A DNA stretch of 58,621 nucleotides, taken from the NCBI RefSeq assembly GCF_000739635.1, contig NZ_BATQ01000015.1, positions 1 through 58,621 of the forward strand. Direction: 5' to 3'. Below are positions 50,365 to 58,621 of the stretch, piece by piece. Below the pieces are notes generated by a model. The model was given only the letters and a program-made list of their open reading frames with translations, was not told the DNA's origin and ran no database searches. Numbering within the stretch: position 1 is the first letter of the stretch; each line of letters starts with the position of its first letter. Origin of the DNA: Verrucomicrobium sp. BvORR034 (GTDB lineage Bacteria; Verrucomicrobiota; Verrucomicrobiia; Verrucomicrobiales; Verrucomicrobiaceae). The translations under genes and the position numbers were made by a program.

Positions 50365-52188
50365 ATGTCGATAGGATGGTATCTGCATCGCCTCCGGGCG
50401 ATGAGCGTCCCCGAGCTTTGGCACCGGGTGACGGAGCGCTGGAAACACCGGTCTGACGCGGGTTTCGCAGCGCGTGTTCGCCCTGTGAGAACAGGTGAGT
50501 GTGTGCCGGGTGTTCCTCATTTGCCAGAGGCTGGCGATGCTCCGCCATCGTTGAAACAACGGCTTGCCGAAGATGCCGCCAGCCTGCGGGCTGGACGATG
50601 GCATCTCTTTGGCTGGCGGGAGGTGCAACTTGCCTGTCCGCCTTCATGGCATCGGGATCCCTTGGGCGATCTTGTGACGCCCAAGGAGAGACTGGCACAT
50701 CAATTGAATCACCGGTCGCTGCCCGCCGGAGTGGATGTGCGCACCCTGTGGGAGATCAGCCGGTGGTCAGAGATGGTGCGTCTGGCCATGCACGGTTGGC
50801 TGAGTCAAGATGCTACGGCCATCTCGACTGCCCAGGACTGGCTGGAGGACTGGGTTCAGGAAAATCCGGTGGGCTACGGCATTCACTGGACGAGCCCGCT
50901 GGAGGCAGGGCTGAGGCTTATCAATTTCACCTGGTTCGATGCCCTGGTGCAGGCAAGTGGCAACGCGGCCGTGCAGGAGAGTCAGTCCCGGCTTGTCCAG
51001 CAGGTGGTGGCACCTCACGCCCTGTGGATCTGGCGCTACCTGTCCTTCGGCTCCTCTGCCAACAACCACTTGCTGGGCGAGCTGGCGGGGCTGCTGCACG
51101 CGGTGAAACGCTGGCCGGATCTTGAGGTGGTGGTCTGCCCGGCCGGACGGCTGTGGTCCGAGGTGGAGCGTTGTGTCCTCGAACAGTTTGCGCCGGATGG
51201 AGGCAACCGTGAACAGGCGCTGCACTACCACCTCTTTGCGTGGGAGATGGCGTGGCACTGCGCCCGCCTCATGAAGGTGGAGCGCGGTGAGGCCTGGAAC
51301 CGGCTGCTGCGGGCGGCCTCATTCTTTGTACATGCGGTGCAGCCCACCGAACCCTGGCACTATGGCGACTCTGACGACGCCGAAGTGGTGCCCCTGTGCC
51401 TGGACCGGCATCTGGCGGAGGGCGAGTGGCAGGCCTGGCTGATGGGCCGGACGTCTGGGGAATCCCTGCGCTTTTGGCTGGGGGCCTCGCCCAAGGCCTC
51501 GACGACCACTTCAGGATGGTGGGTGGCTCCGGACAGCGGAATGGCGACCTATGAAAACCACGGGTGGAAGCTGCGGGTGGATGCCTCGCCGCTCGGGTTC
51601 GGGGCCATGGCCGCCCATGGGCATGGGGATGCGTTGCACGTCTCCGTATGGGATGGGGATCTGGCGCTGGTCATTGATCCAGGCACAGGTGGCTACTACG
51701 GCATGAAAGAGCAGCGCGCGGCTCTGGCCGCCTGGGAAGCCCACAATGGCCCGCAGCCCGCGGAAGGCTTCCAAACCCCGCGCCGCTTGGGCACGTTTCT
51801 CCTTCTGGACCACCATGTGGCTCCCCGATTGGAGGATGAAGGCGGCAGATTGACCGCCAGTCTATGTCACGAAGGCAGGGATTGGAAACGGTCCGTGACG
51901 ATCGTCGGAGATGACCGGGTCTGCATTGAGGACACCGTGACGGGAGGCTCCGCTTTTGACCTGCGGACCCGCTGGCATCTCGCTCCTGAGGTGGAGGTGA
52001 CCCCTGCCGGTGAGGCTGAATTCCTGCTACAGCGGCAGGGCAGGCGCTGGCGGGTGACGTTTGAAAACGCCACCTCCTGCACTTTGATGACCGGGATGGC
52101 GTCCCGTCGTTATGGCAGGTTTGAGGACTGCCAGGTGATTGAGGTGGTCGGAGAATTGAACGTAAAAAGTGTTTGGACGCGGGAGTGA
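50365..52188 (+). CDS. Heparinase II/III-family protein
   Basis: A 607-residue protein with the alginate lyase/heparinase II/III layout: an N-terminal alpha/alpha toroid (WHRVTERWKHRSDAGFAARV start, WEISRWSEMVRLAM, YGIHWTSPLEAGLRLINFTW, FGSSANNHLLGELAGLLHAV, REQALHYHLFAWEMAWHCAR) and a C-terminal beta-sandwich (AMAAHGHGDALHVSVWDGDL, ALVIDPGTGGYYG, SFDLRTRWHL-like FDLRTRWHLAPEV). No signal peptide is seen, as in other cluster-linked members. It may be a polysaccharide lyase that trims the polymer or a synthesis factor. It is next to the two-domain oxidoreductase, a common pairing. Confidence 0.88.
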   Translation: MSIGWYLHRLRAMSVPELWHRVTERWKHRSDAGFAARVRPVRTGECVPGVPHLPEAGDAPPSLKQRLAEDAASLRAGRWHLFGWREVQLACPPSWHRDPLGDLVTPKERLAHQLNHRSLPAGVDVRTLWEISRWSEMVRLAMHGWLSQDATAISTAQDWLEDWVQENPVGYGIHWTSPLEAGLRLINFTWFDALVQASGNAAVQESQSRLVQQVVAPHALWIWRYLSFGSSANNHLLGELAGLLHAVKRWPDLEVVVCPAGRLWSEVERCVLEQFAPDGGNREQALHYHLFAWEMAWHCARLMKVERGEAWNRLLRAASFFVHAVQPTEPWHYGDSDDAEVVPLCLDRHLAEGEWQAWLMGRTSGESLRFWLGASPKASTTTSGWWVAPDSGMATYENHGWKLRVDASPLGFGAMAAHGHGDALHVSVWDGDLALVIDPGTGGYYGMKEQRAALAAWEAHNGPQPAEGFQTPRRLGTFLLLDHHVAPRLEDEGGRLTASLCHEGRDWKRSVTIVGDDRVCIEDTVTGGSAFDLRTRWHLAPEVEVTPAGEAEFLLQRQGRRWRVTFENATSCTLMTGMASRRYGRFEDCQVIEVVGELNVKSVWTRE

Positions 52189-52223
52189 TCTCTTGATGGT
52201 GGGCGCGAGCACTTCACAGCACT

Positions 52224-53525
52224 ATGCAGGTTAGCATCTTTGGACTCGGATATGTCGGCGCCGTCACCGCAGCCTGTCTTGCGGACAAAGGTCATGGAGT
52301 CATTGGAGCCGATGTGCAACAGGCCAAGGTGGATGCCTTCAATGCCGGGGAGTCGCCCATTGTCGAGCCCGGTCTGGATGCGCTGATGCAGGCTGCCCGG
52401 CAGAGCGGGCGTCTGCGGGCCACCACCGATGTGACGGAGGCGGTTTCCGAGTCAGAGGTCTCCATCGTCTGTGTGGGCACCCCGTCGCTGGAATCCGGGC
52501 GTCTGAATCTGGACTTCGTGCGCAAGGTCTCCCAGCAACTGGTGGACGCGGTCAAGGAAAAGGACGCGGCTCACACCATCATCTTTCGCAGCACCATGCT
52601 GCCCGGGAGCACCCGTACGATGGTGCACGACTTCTTCCAGCCGCTGCTCGATGCCGGGCTGGTGACGATCTACTACTGTCCGGAATTCCTGCGGGAAGGC
52701 ACGGCGGTACGGGATTTCCGTGAACCCTCCCTTTGCGTGGTGGGCACCCATGACGGAGCGCCTCCGACTGGCACAGAGCCGTTTGAGCTTCTCGGCGAGA
52801 ATGCCGAGATCCTCGCCTGGGAAGGGGCGGAGACCATCAAGTACGCCTGCAACTACTTCCACGCGCTCAAGGTGGGGTTTGCCAACGAGATCGGCCGCGT
52901 CAGCAAGCACCTGGGGGTGGATGGCAGCCGCATCATGGATGTGGTCTGCCGGGATGAGAAGCTGAACATCTCCCGTTATTACATGAAGCCCGGCAACCCC
53001 TTTGGCGGCTCCTGTCTGCCGAAGGATGTCAGCGCGTTGAGCTCCTTCGCCCGCATGGAAGGGGTGAGCCTGCCGGTGCTGGACAGTGTGCTGAGCAGCA
53101 ACCAGTCGCACCTGGATGCGCTGTTGAAGCTCATCACCAGCAAGGGTTCCCGGAAGGTGGGCATCCTGGGTCTGGCCTTCAAGTCGGATACGGATGACCT
53201 GCGGGGAAGCCCCATGGTGGCGGTGGCGGAGACGCTTCTGGGCCGGGGCTACCAGCTGAGCGTGTACGATCCGCAGCTCAATCTCTCCCGTCTGATGGGG
53301 GCCAACGAAGCAGAGATGCAGCGCCGCATGCCGCACCTGGCGCAACTCCTGCAGGCCACCGCAGCCGAGGTGGTGGCGCAGAGCGAGGTGGTGATCGCCG
53401 CGCAGAAGTGCGCGCCATTGGAGGAGCTGGCCACGGCGGCGACGGCAGACCATTGGGTCATCGATGTCAACGGATGGCGGGAGCTTGATACGCTGTCCTG
53501 GAAGTACGAGGGCAGCTGCTGGTAG
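52224..53525 (+). CDS. GDP-mannose/UDP-glucose 6-dehydrogenase family (AlgD-like)
   Basis: A 433-residue NAD-dependent nucleotide-sugar dehydrogenase. Marks: VSIFGLGYVGAVTAACLADK, SPIVEPGLDALM, VSIVCVGTPS, YCPEFLREGTAVRDFREPSL, ETIKYACNYFHALKVGFANE, GNPFGGSCLPKDVSAL with catalytic Cys264, and VGILGLAFKSDTDDLRGSP. The N-terminal part and the FGGSCLPKD block look more like GDP-mannose dehydrogenase (AlgD) than UDP-glucose dehydrogenase, so a mannuronate-type donor is my best guess. It supplies a uronic acid for the polymer of the second gene run. Confidence 0.9.
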   Translation: MQVSIFGLGYVGAVTAACLADKGHGVIGADVQQAKVDAFNAGESPIVEPGLDALMQAARQSGRLRATTDVTEAVSESEVSIVCVGTPSLESGRLNLDFVRKVSQQLVDAVKEKDAAHTIIFRSTMLPGSTRTMVHDFFQPLLDAGLVTIYYCPEFLREGTAVRDFREPSLCVVGTHDGAPPTGTEPFELLGENAEILAWEGAETIKYACNYFHALKVGFANEIGRVSKHLGVDGSRIMDVVCRDEKLNISRYYMKPGNPFGGSCLPKDVSALSSFARMEGVSLPVLDSVLSSNQSHLDALLKLITSKGSRKVGILGLAFKSDTDDLRGSPMVAVAETLLGRGYQLSVYDPQLNLSRLMGANEAEMQRRMPHLAQLLQATAAEVVAQSEVVIAAQKCAPLEELATAATADHWVIDVNGWRELDTLSWKYEGSCW

Positions 53526-53530
53526 AGCCC

Positions 53531-54721
53531 ATGTCGAAGCCCCTGCGCATCCTCATCATTGTCGAGAACCTGCCGGTGCCTCTGGATCGGCGGGTGTGGC
53601 AGGAGGCCTGCGCGCTGCGGGATGCCGGGCACGATGTCACGGTGATCTGTCCACAGATGCGGGGCTACACCACGCCCGAGGAGGTCCTGGATGGCATCCA
53701 GATCTACCGTCACTGGATTACCGAGGAGGCCAAGGGCATCAAGGGGTTCCTGGGAGAGTACGCCAGTGCGTTGTGGGGTGAGCTGGGCTGCGCGCTCAAG
53801 GCCTGGCGTCGCAAAGGGTTCGATGTAGTGCATCTCTGCAATCCGCCCGACCTGCTGTTCCTCGTAGCCCTGCCCTTCAAGTTGATCGGAGGGGTGAAGG
53901 TGATCTTCGATGTGCATGACCTTTGGCCGGAGATGTTCGAGGCCAAGTTTGGCCGGCGGGGGCTGCTCTACTGGGCGGTCCGGATTGCGGAGCGCTGTAC
54001 CCTGGCTGTCGCCGATGTGGTCATGGCCACGAACCAGAGCGTGCTGGCGGCGGTGAAGCATCGCGGCGGGAAAAAGGACGACGAGGTCTTTGTCGTCCGC
54101 ACCGCGCCGAACCGTCTCAACACCTCACTTCCCGCTGATGAGGGACTCAAGAAGGGCCGCAAGCATCTGGTGGGATACATCGGGGTGATGGGCAATGCCG
54201 ATGGCGTGAACTATCTGGTGGATGCCGCCCGCTACATCGTGCAGGACCGCAAGCGGAATGACGTGCAGTTCCTGCTGATGGGGTCTGGCCCCGAGCATGC
54301 AGATTTGGTGAAACAACGCGATGCGCTGGGCCTGCAGGGGCATGTGGACATGCCTGGGCGGGTCAGCAACGAGTTCCTTTTCACCGGGCTGAAGACGATG
54401 GACCTCGGTGTGGCGTGTGATCCCATCAATGACTACAACGACCATTGCACCATGAACAAGACGCTGGAGTACATGGCGTTTGGCAAGGCGCAGGTCATGT
54501 TCGGCACGAGGGAGGGGCGCTATTCTGCCGGAGGGGCGGCCCGTTATGTCATGGAGAACTCCGCGGAGCGTCTGGGGGATGCGATCCTGGAGATGCTGGA
54601 CGATCCTGTTGAGAGCGCCCAACTGGGGCGCATCGGCTACGACCGTCTGACCCGGGAGCTGAGCTGGGAAAAGTCCGTCGAGCAGTTGCTGGCGGCCTAT
54701 GAGCGGGCAGTACAGCCCTGA
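53531..54721 (+). CDS. Glycosyltransferase family 4 (WbuB-like)
   Basis: A 396-residue GT-B enzyme starting 5 bases after the dehydrogenase gene. Marks: ILIIVENLPVPLDRRVWQEA and CALRDAGHDVTVICP, VKVIFDVHDLWPEMFEAKFG, LVGYIGVMGNADGVNYLVDA, LLMGSGPEHADLVKQRDALG and the C-terminal CTMNKTLEYMAFGKAQVMF, the pattern of WbuB-like N-acetylaminosugar transferases. Donor is inferred only. It is the sole glycosyltransferase of the second run. Confidence 0.9.
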   Translation: MSKPLRILIIVENLPVPLDRRVWQEACALRDAGHDVTVICPQMRGYTTPEEVLDGIQIYRHWITEEAKGIKGFLGEYASALWGELGCALKAWRRKGFDVVHLCNPPDLLFLVALPFKLIGGVKVIFDVHDLWPEMFEAKFGRRGLLYWAVRIAERCTLAVADVVMATNQSVLAAVKHRGGKKDDEVFVVRTAPNRLNTSLPADEGLKKGRKHLVGYIGVMGNADGVNYLVDAARYIVQDRKRNDVQFLLMGSGPEHADLVKQRDALGLQGHVDMPGRVSNEFLFTGLKTMDLGVACDPINDYNDHCTMNKTLEYMAFGKAQVMFGTREGRYSAGGAARYVMENSAERLGDAILEMLDDPVESAQLGRIGYDRLTRELSWEKSVEQLLAAYERAVQP

Positions 54722-54736
54722 GGCGACAAAGGAACC

Positions 54737-56632
54737 ATGGCCGCACGATTCATCACTGCCGTCATCGTCGGGCTCTTCCTGCTGGGCCTGCTGCTGACGG
54801 GCGTGCTGGGCACGGAAACGCGCCTGCTCTTTTACTGGCCTGCCTGCGTGGCGCTGGGCCTCGCAGCCGTAGGGGCGTCACTGAGATGGCGCTGGCGGTT
54901 GAAGTTTGCGCCCGCCGATGTCTGCCTGGCATCAGTGCTGGTGCTGGCAGCCTATTTTGTCGGTCGGCAGCTGACATCGCCTGTGGTGACTCATGCGCGG
55001 GAGGATCTCTTCATCCTGTTGGGCTGTCTTGTCACCTACACGCTCTCGGCCACGGTGTTGAGCCATCCTGGAGCGAGGCTGTGGGTTCTAGGAGTGTTAC
55101 TGCTCACCACGCTGGGAAATCTGGTGGTGGGCTTCATTCATTTCTCGGGCCGGTGGTCGTTTCACGTGGTGCCCAGCTACATGCGTGCCTTCGGCGACGA
55201 GCATCGCATCGGCGGCTTTTACAACAATCCCAACCACCTTGCGGCCTTTCTGACGATGATGTCCCTGGTGCTGGCCGGGATGGCGTTGTTTGGCCGTGGA
55301 GGGGCGGCCAGGAAGCTGCTCCTCGGATTTGTCGCCCTGTCCGCCGCGATTGGCGTGGCGCTGACGGTCAGCCGTGGTGCCCTGGTGGGACTGGCAGCTG
55401 GCGGCGTGGTGCTGGCGGCGTTGAGCCTTTTCATCTTGTGGAAGACCTACCCGCATCTGGTCGGCAAGCTGCTGGTCGCGACGGCGGTGGTGCTGGCCAT
55501 GGGGGGCATGGTGCTCTTTGGCGTGTTCTCAGAGCAGTTGCAGCGTCGCTTTGGCATGTCGGCGTTTTCGGAGGGCGAGCCCCGCATGCAGATCTGGAAG
55601 GCGGCGCTGGAGCAGCATCAGACGCATCCTCTGATCGGTGCAGGGGCACGCATGTTCTATGAAGGCTGCGTGACCTACCGCCAGGCCATCGCGCCCCTCT
55701 GGCTTCAGGAGGCGGAGTTTGTGCACAATGAATGGCTTCAGACGCTGGCGGACTACGGCTGGGTGGGGCTGGTGCTGCTGCTCGCGGTTCTAGGCATTCA
55801 CCTGCGCAATGCGGCCGGATTTCTCCGATGGTTCGTCACTGACAAGTTCGACCGGACCGCCACGCTCATGAGCAACGGGCTCGGACTCGCCGTTGGTGCT
55901 GCGGCTGCCATTGTGGCCACCATGGCGCACGCGGGGTTCGAGTTTCACTTTCACGTGGCGGCACCGGCCCTGCTTGCTGCCTATCTTCTGGGGGTGCTGG
56001 CCAATCCGGGATTCTCTCCCGTGGGTCAGAAGCCGCTGAGGGTGCCGGGGTGCCGGCCGTTGTTGAAGTTCGCGCTCCTCGCCGCTGGAGCGGTCATGCT
56101 CTTCGGTTCATGGAAATATGGTCGCGCCGAATTCTACGCGGAAAAAGCCTCGCTGCTTGAGAAGGACAAGAGTCCGGAGGTGACGATGGAGCGGCTCGAC
56201 TGGCTGACCCGTGCGGCAGATCTCGATCCCGAGAACGGAGACTACTGGTACCAGCGCGGTCTGGTGCGGCTTGAGACGGCGGCTGGCCAGCCTGAGACCC
56301 TGGCAAAGAGTCTGTTGAAAAGAGGGGCCGAGGACCTGGATCGTGCGCACCGCCTCAATCCCTATAGCATGTACCCCTCCCTGGCGCTGGCCGACGCGTA
56401 CGACGCCCTTGATGAACCCACACGGGCGGTGCAGGCCATCGATGATGCACTCCGCGTCGCGCCGCTGTATGAGATGCCCCGGCTGGCCTATGCTTTGCAT
56501 CTGCACCGCCAGCAGCGCTGGGCAGAGGCGGAGGAGGCCTACTTCTGGGCTGATCAGGCGGCAGCCGGACGGACAGGGGAGGCGCATCCGTTTTACTTGA
56601 GGATGCTCAAGGACGCTGCCGCAGCGCCGTAG
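54737..56632 (+). CDS. O-antigen ligase-like protein with C-terminal TPR region
   Basis: A 631-residue protein with about ten to twelve membrane helices up to about residue 460 and a soluble C-terminal part of about 170 residues. The Wzy_C/ligase mark is HPLIGAGARMFYEGCVTYRQ with EFVHNEWLQTLADYGWVGLV; GGFYNNPNHLAAFLTMMSLV and VSRGALVGLAAGGVV are further family blocks. The C-terminus has TPR-like helices (DLDPENGDYWYQRGLVRLE, YPSLALADAYDALDEPTRAV, YALHLHRQQRWAEAEEAYFW). TPR-fused ligases occur in several phyla; the TPR part may bind a partner or glycoprotein acceptor. It ends just before a strong terminator. Confidence 0.87.
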   Translation: MAARFITAVIVGLFLLGLLLTGVLGTETRLLFYWPACVALGLAAVGASLRWRWRLKFAPADVCLASVLVLAAYFVGRQLTSPVVTHAREDLFILLGCLVTYTLSATVLSHPGARLWVLGVLLLTTLGNLVVGFIHFSGRWSFHVVPSYMRAFGDEHRIGGFYNNPNHLAAFLTMMSLVLAGMALFGRGGAARKLLLGFVALSAAIGVALTVSRGALVGLAAGGVVLAALSLFILWKTYPHLVGKLLVATAVVLAMGGMVLFGVFSEQLQRRFGMSAFSEGEPRMQIWKAALEQHQTHPLIGAGARMFYEGCVTYRQAIAPLWLQEAEFVHNEWLQTLADYGWVGLVLLLAVLGIHLRNAAGFLRWFVTDKFDRTATLMSNGLGLAVGAAAAIVATMAHAGFEFHFHVAAPALLAAYLLGVLANPGFSPVGQKPLRVPGCRPLLKFALLAAGAVMLFGSWKYGRAEFYAEKASLLEKDKSPEVTMERLDWLTRAADLDPENGDYWYQRGLVRLETAAGQPETLAKSLLKRGAEDLDRAHRLNPYSMYPSLALADAYDALDEPTRAVQAIDDALRVAPLYEMPRLAYALHLHRQQRWAEAEEAYFWADQAAAGRTGEAHPFYLRMLKDAAAAP

Positions 56633-56668
56633 CGGTCGCTTCAAGGTCTTCAACATCACACCCAAATA

Positions 56669-56694
56669 GGGCCGGGACTCTGCCCGGCCTTTTT
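56669..56694 (+). terminator. Strong rho-independent terminator after the second polysaccharide run
   Basis: GGCCGGG (56670-56676) and CCCGGCC (56683-56689) pair perfectly around a 6-nt loop and are followed by TTTTT (56690-56694). It is the best terminator in the window and separates the polysaccharide genes from prs. Confidence 0.9.
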
Positions 56695-56752
56695 CGTTTC
56701 CCTGCATCGCCGGGTTGATTTGTCAGGGAATCTTTGTTCACTGCCTCCGTTC

Positions 56753-57691
56753 ATGAACAACAAGCTCCGAATCCTCAGCGGTACCGCCCATCCTGCCTTG
56801 TCCCAAGCCATCGCGGACAACCTGGGGGTGCCCTTGGGTTCAGCAGTGGTTGAGACCTTCCCGGACGGCGAGACCTTCGTGCAGATCAACGAGAACATTC
56901 GTGGTCGTGATGTCTTCATCGTCCAGCCGACCTGCCCGCCGGCCAACCAGAACCTGATGGAGCTGCTGATCATGGTGGATGCCGTCCGCCGCGCCAGTGC
57001 GCACCGCATCACCGCCGTGCTGCCGTTCTTTGGCTACGCCCGTCAGGACCGCAAGGACCGCCCCCGCGTGCCCATTACCGCCAAGTTGGTGGCTAACCTC
57101 CTGGTGGCTGCCGGGGTGAACCGTGTGCTCACCATGGACCTGCACGCGGGCCAGATTCAGGGCTTCTTCGACATCCCTGTGGATCATCTGTATGCTTCCC
57201 CAGTGCTCATCAAGGCCATCCGCGAGCGGGGCTTGGAGGATATCGTCGTGGTGTCACCCGACGTCGGTGGTTTGAAGATGTCCCACGCCTATGCGAAGGC
57301 TCTGGGCGCCCCGTTTGCCATTGTCGCCAAAAATCGCATCAGCGCTGAGGAAGTCGAAGCCCTGAGCGTGATCGGTGACGTGAAGGATCGCAATGTCCTG
57401 CTGGTGGATGACCTCACGGAATCCGCGGGCACCCTCACCGCCGCCGCCCGGTTGCTGGCAGAGAAAGGGGCCAAGAACATCTACGCGGGCGTTTCCCACG
57501 GCGTCCTGAGCGAAAAAGGGCATGAACGCCTGAAAAATTCACCGATTATCGAGCTCTTTTCCACGGACTCCGTTCCGCAGGCGCATGGCAATAAAGTCAC
57601 CGTATTGAGCGTGGCACCGCTGTTGGGCGAGGCGATTAAACGCATCCATTCGGATGAGTCTGTGACGTCACTCTTTGACATCAGGGGTTGA
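56753..57691 (+). CDS. prs: Ribose-phosphate pyrophosphokinase
   Basis: A 312-residue cytoplasmic enzyme that makes PRPP from ribose 5-phosphate and ATP for nucleotide, His and Trp synthesis. I use the ATG at 56753 (MNNKLRILSGTAHPALSQAI). Marks: FPDGETFVQINENIRGRDVF, FGYARQDRKDRPRVPITAKL, MDLHAGQIQGFFDIPVDHLY, VVSPDVGGLKMSHAYAKALG and the PRPP loop VLLVDDLTESAGTLTAAARL, where the usual DD-x-x-DTAGT has Glu-Ser. Length is normal for class I enzymes. It is followed by rplY and pth, a common bacterial order. Confidence 0.95.
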   Translation: MNNKLRILSGTAHPALSQAIADNLGVPLGSAVVETFPDGETFVQINENIRGRDVFIVQPTCPPANQNLMELLIMVDAVRRASAHRITAVLPFFGYARQDRKDRPRVPITAKLVANLLVAAGVNRVLTMDLHAGQIQGFFDIPVDHLYASPVLIKAIRERGLEDIVVVSPDVGGLKMSHAYAKALGAPFAIVAKNRISAEEVEALSVIGDVKDRNVLLVDDLTESAGTLTAAARLLAEKGAKNIYAGVSHGVLSEKGHERLKNSPIIELFSTDSVPQAHGNKVTVLSVAPLLGEAIKRIHSDESVTSLFDIRG

Positions 57692-57715
57692 CAGTTTTCG
57701 GAAAGCGGGTAGCTT
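57688..57715 (+). promoter_or_regulatory. Candidate promoter for rplY-pth
   Basis: TTGACA (57688-57693, overlapping the prs stop codon) and TAGCTT (57710-57715) are spaced by 16 bases. The -35 is perfect and the -10 is only partly conserved. GCGGG (57705-57709) and CCCGC (57717-57721) followed by CCTTTT form a weak hairpin over the same DNA, so the site could also be a partial prs terminator. Confidence 0.35.
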
Positions 57716-57760
57716 CCCCGCCCTTTTCCCAAAACCGATATACCTCAGGAGACCTCGATC

Positions 57761-58435
57761 ATGGCCAAAATTCTCGATTTGCAAGCCAAGGTGCGCACCG
57801 CCGAAGGCACCAGTGCCGTTAAGCGCCTGCGCAAGGCCGGCAGCATCCCTGCCGTCATCTATGGCAAGAAGCACTCGAACGCCAAGGTCGAAGTGAACAG
57901 CAAGACGTTCACCGCCATCATCGAGCACAGCGCCTCCGACAACATCCTCGTCAACCTGAAGATCGACGGCGAAGCCAACGACGCTCTCGCCCTGGTTCAG
58001 GAAGTGCAGCACGACTACCTTCGTGGCGGCATCCTTCACGTTGACTTCCACGCCGTGGCTGCGGATGAAGACATTCACGCCTCCGTGCCAGTGGTGCTTA
58101 GCGGTATTGAAGCTGCTGAGAAAAAAGGCGGCAAGCTCGAGTTCGTGCTTCACAGCCTCGAAGTGCATTGCCTTCCCAAGGATCTTCCTGAGTCCATCGC
58201 TCTTGACGTGTCCTATCTGAACGTCGGCGAAGCCACTCACGTTAGCGAGCTTACCCTTCCTGAAGGCGTCTCCACCAAGCTGGAAGGCGACGTGGTCGTG
58301 GCCATCTTGAAAGAGCCTCTCGTGGCTGAAGAAGCTCCCGCTCCTGCCGCTGACGCCAAGGCTCCTGCCAAGGGCAAGGGTGCCCCGGCAGCCAAGGCTG
58401 CCGCTCCGGCTGCAAAGCCCGCCGGCAAGAAGTAA
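57761..58435 (+). CDS. rplY: 50S ribosomal protein L25 (CTC/TL5 type)
   Basis: A 224-residue protein with the L25 N-terminal 5S rRNA-binding domain (AKVRTAEGTSAVKRLRKAGS, IPAVIYGKKHSNAKVEV, HDYLRGGILHVDFHAV) and the C-terminal TL5/CTC domain (DLPESIALDVSYLNVGEATH, LPEGVSTKLEGDVVVAIL). The last about 35 residues are an Ala/Lys/Pro-rich tail, common in this family. A clear Shine-Dalgarno AGGAGA (57747-57752) lies 8 bases before the ATG, one of the few strong ones in the window. It is followed by pth, its usual neighbour. Confidence 0.95.
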   Translation: MAKILDLQAKVRTAEGTSAVKRLRKAGSIPAVIYGKKHSNAKVEVNSKTFTAIIEHSASDNILVNLKIDGEANDALALVQEVQHDYLRGGILHVDFHAVAADEDIHASVPVVLSGIEAAEKKGGKLEFVLHSLEVHCLPKDLPESIALDVSYLNVGEATHVSELTLPEGVSTKLEGDVVVAILKEPLVAEEAPAPAADAKAPAKGKGAPAAKAAAPAAKPAGKK

Positions 58436-58479
58436 TCATCTTCTTTTGACTGGATGTGTCCGGGGGTGGCCAAAAATTG

Positions 58480-58621
58480 TTGATACGGCCGAGATTGATT
58501 GTCGGCTTAGGCAACCCCGGACGCGAGTACGCCGATACGCGCCACAACATTGGATTCATGGTCGTGGACGCGCTCGCCGGTCAATTCTCCGCCTCTTGGG
58601 GGCACGAGAAGCGCTGGGATT
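58480..58621 (+). CDS. pth: Peptidyl-tRNA hydrolase, N-terminal part
   Basis: The frame reads [20 protein letters not shown] followed by [10 protein letters not shown], the invariant start of bacterial Pth, with the catalytic His in TRHN. The gene runs off the right edge after about 47 codons. No ATG precedes the motif; TTG codons at 58477 and 58480 are the possible starts, and I list 58480. The enzyme recycles peptidyl-tRNAs by cutting the ester bond. It is 44 bases after rplY and likely in its operon. Confidence 0.9.
   Translation, partial: MIRPRLIVGLGNPGREYADTRHNIGFMVVDALAGQFSASWGHEKRWD

Overview
The window reads as a chromosomal piece of a high-GC, Gram-negative bacterium of the phylum Verrucomicrobiota (PVC group). 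This is inference from gene content: a PVC-type dehydrogenase/cytochrome c fusion protein, an exosortase with an EpsI-like partner, ADP-heptose/LPS genes, a pilus-like cluster with divergent inner-membrane parts, and few strong Shine-Dalgarno sites. No tRNA, rRNA, CRISPR array or intact insertion sequence was seen.

Layout. Positions 1-3701 (minus strand) hold a type IV pilus/type II secretion-like operon: a prepilin, a PilM/PilN (GspL)-like fusion, a PilO/GspM-like protein, a PilP/GspC-like protein and the start of a probable secretin. The prepilin has a strikingly AT-rich leader with three hairpins. Positions 3980-7606 carry a small membrane-anchored protein, a D-2-hydroxyacid dehydrogenase, and an lrgA-lrgB pair divergent from a LysR regulator. 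Positions 8390-16338 carry secreted catabolic proteins: a sialate O-acetylesterase-like enzyme, an unknown secreted protein, and a 1402-residue ThuA/SGNH/PVC-dehydrogenase/cytochrome c protein. Positions 17020-23991 carry a LysE-type exporter, an orphan addiction-module antitoxin-like ORF, a WalJ-type metallo-hydrolase, an AsmA-like protein, a NusG paralogue and a DAHP synthase.

Positions 24042-47800 form one dense plus-strand run of 23 genes for LPS/exopolysaccharide. It holds heptose genes (hldA-type kinase, gmhA), glycosyltransferases, a flippase, a polymerase/ligase, an acyltransferase, five methyltransferase-like proteins, exosortase plus EpsI-like protein, and then larE-larB-larC (nickel pincer nucleotide cofactor synthesis), a DUF362 protein and a PaaK/CapK-like adenylating enzyme. 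A second run (48184-56632) has a two-domain oxidoreductase, a heparinase II/III-like protein, a GDP-mannose/UDP-glucose dehydrogenase, a glycosyltransferase and a TPR-fused O-antigen ligase-like protein, and ends at a strong terminator. The window closes with housekeeping genes prs, rplY and the start of pth.

The most unusual pattern lies between the genes. At least five intergenic elements, in three sequence families, share one plan: small hairpin, larger hairpin with a loop of about 20 nt containing a conserved CTCGCT...GCTCG motif, then another small hairpin. Their stems differ between copies but still pair, including compensatory changes between the two family-A copies.
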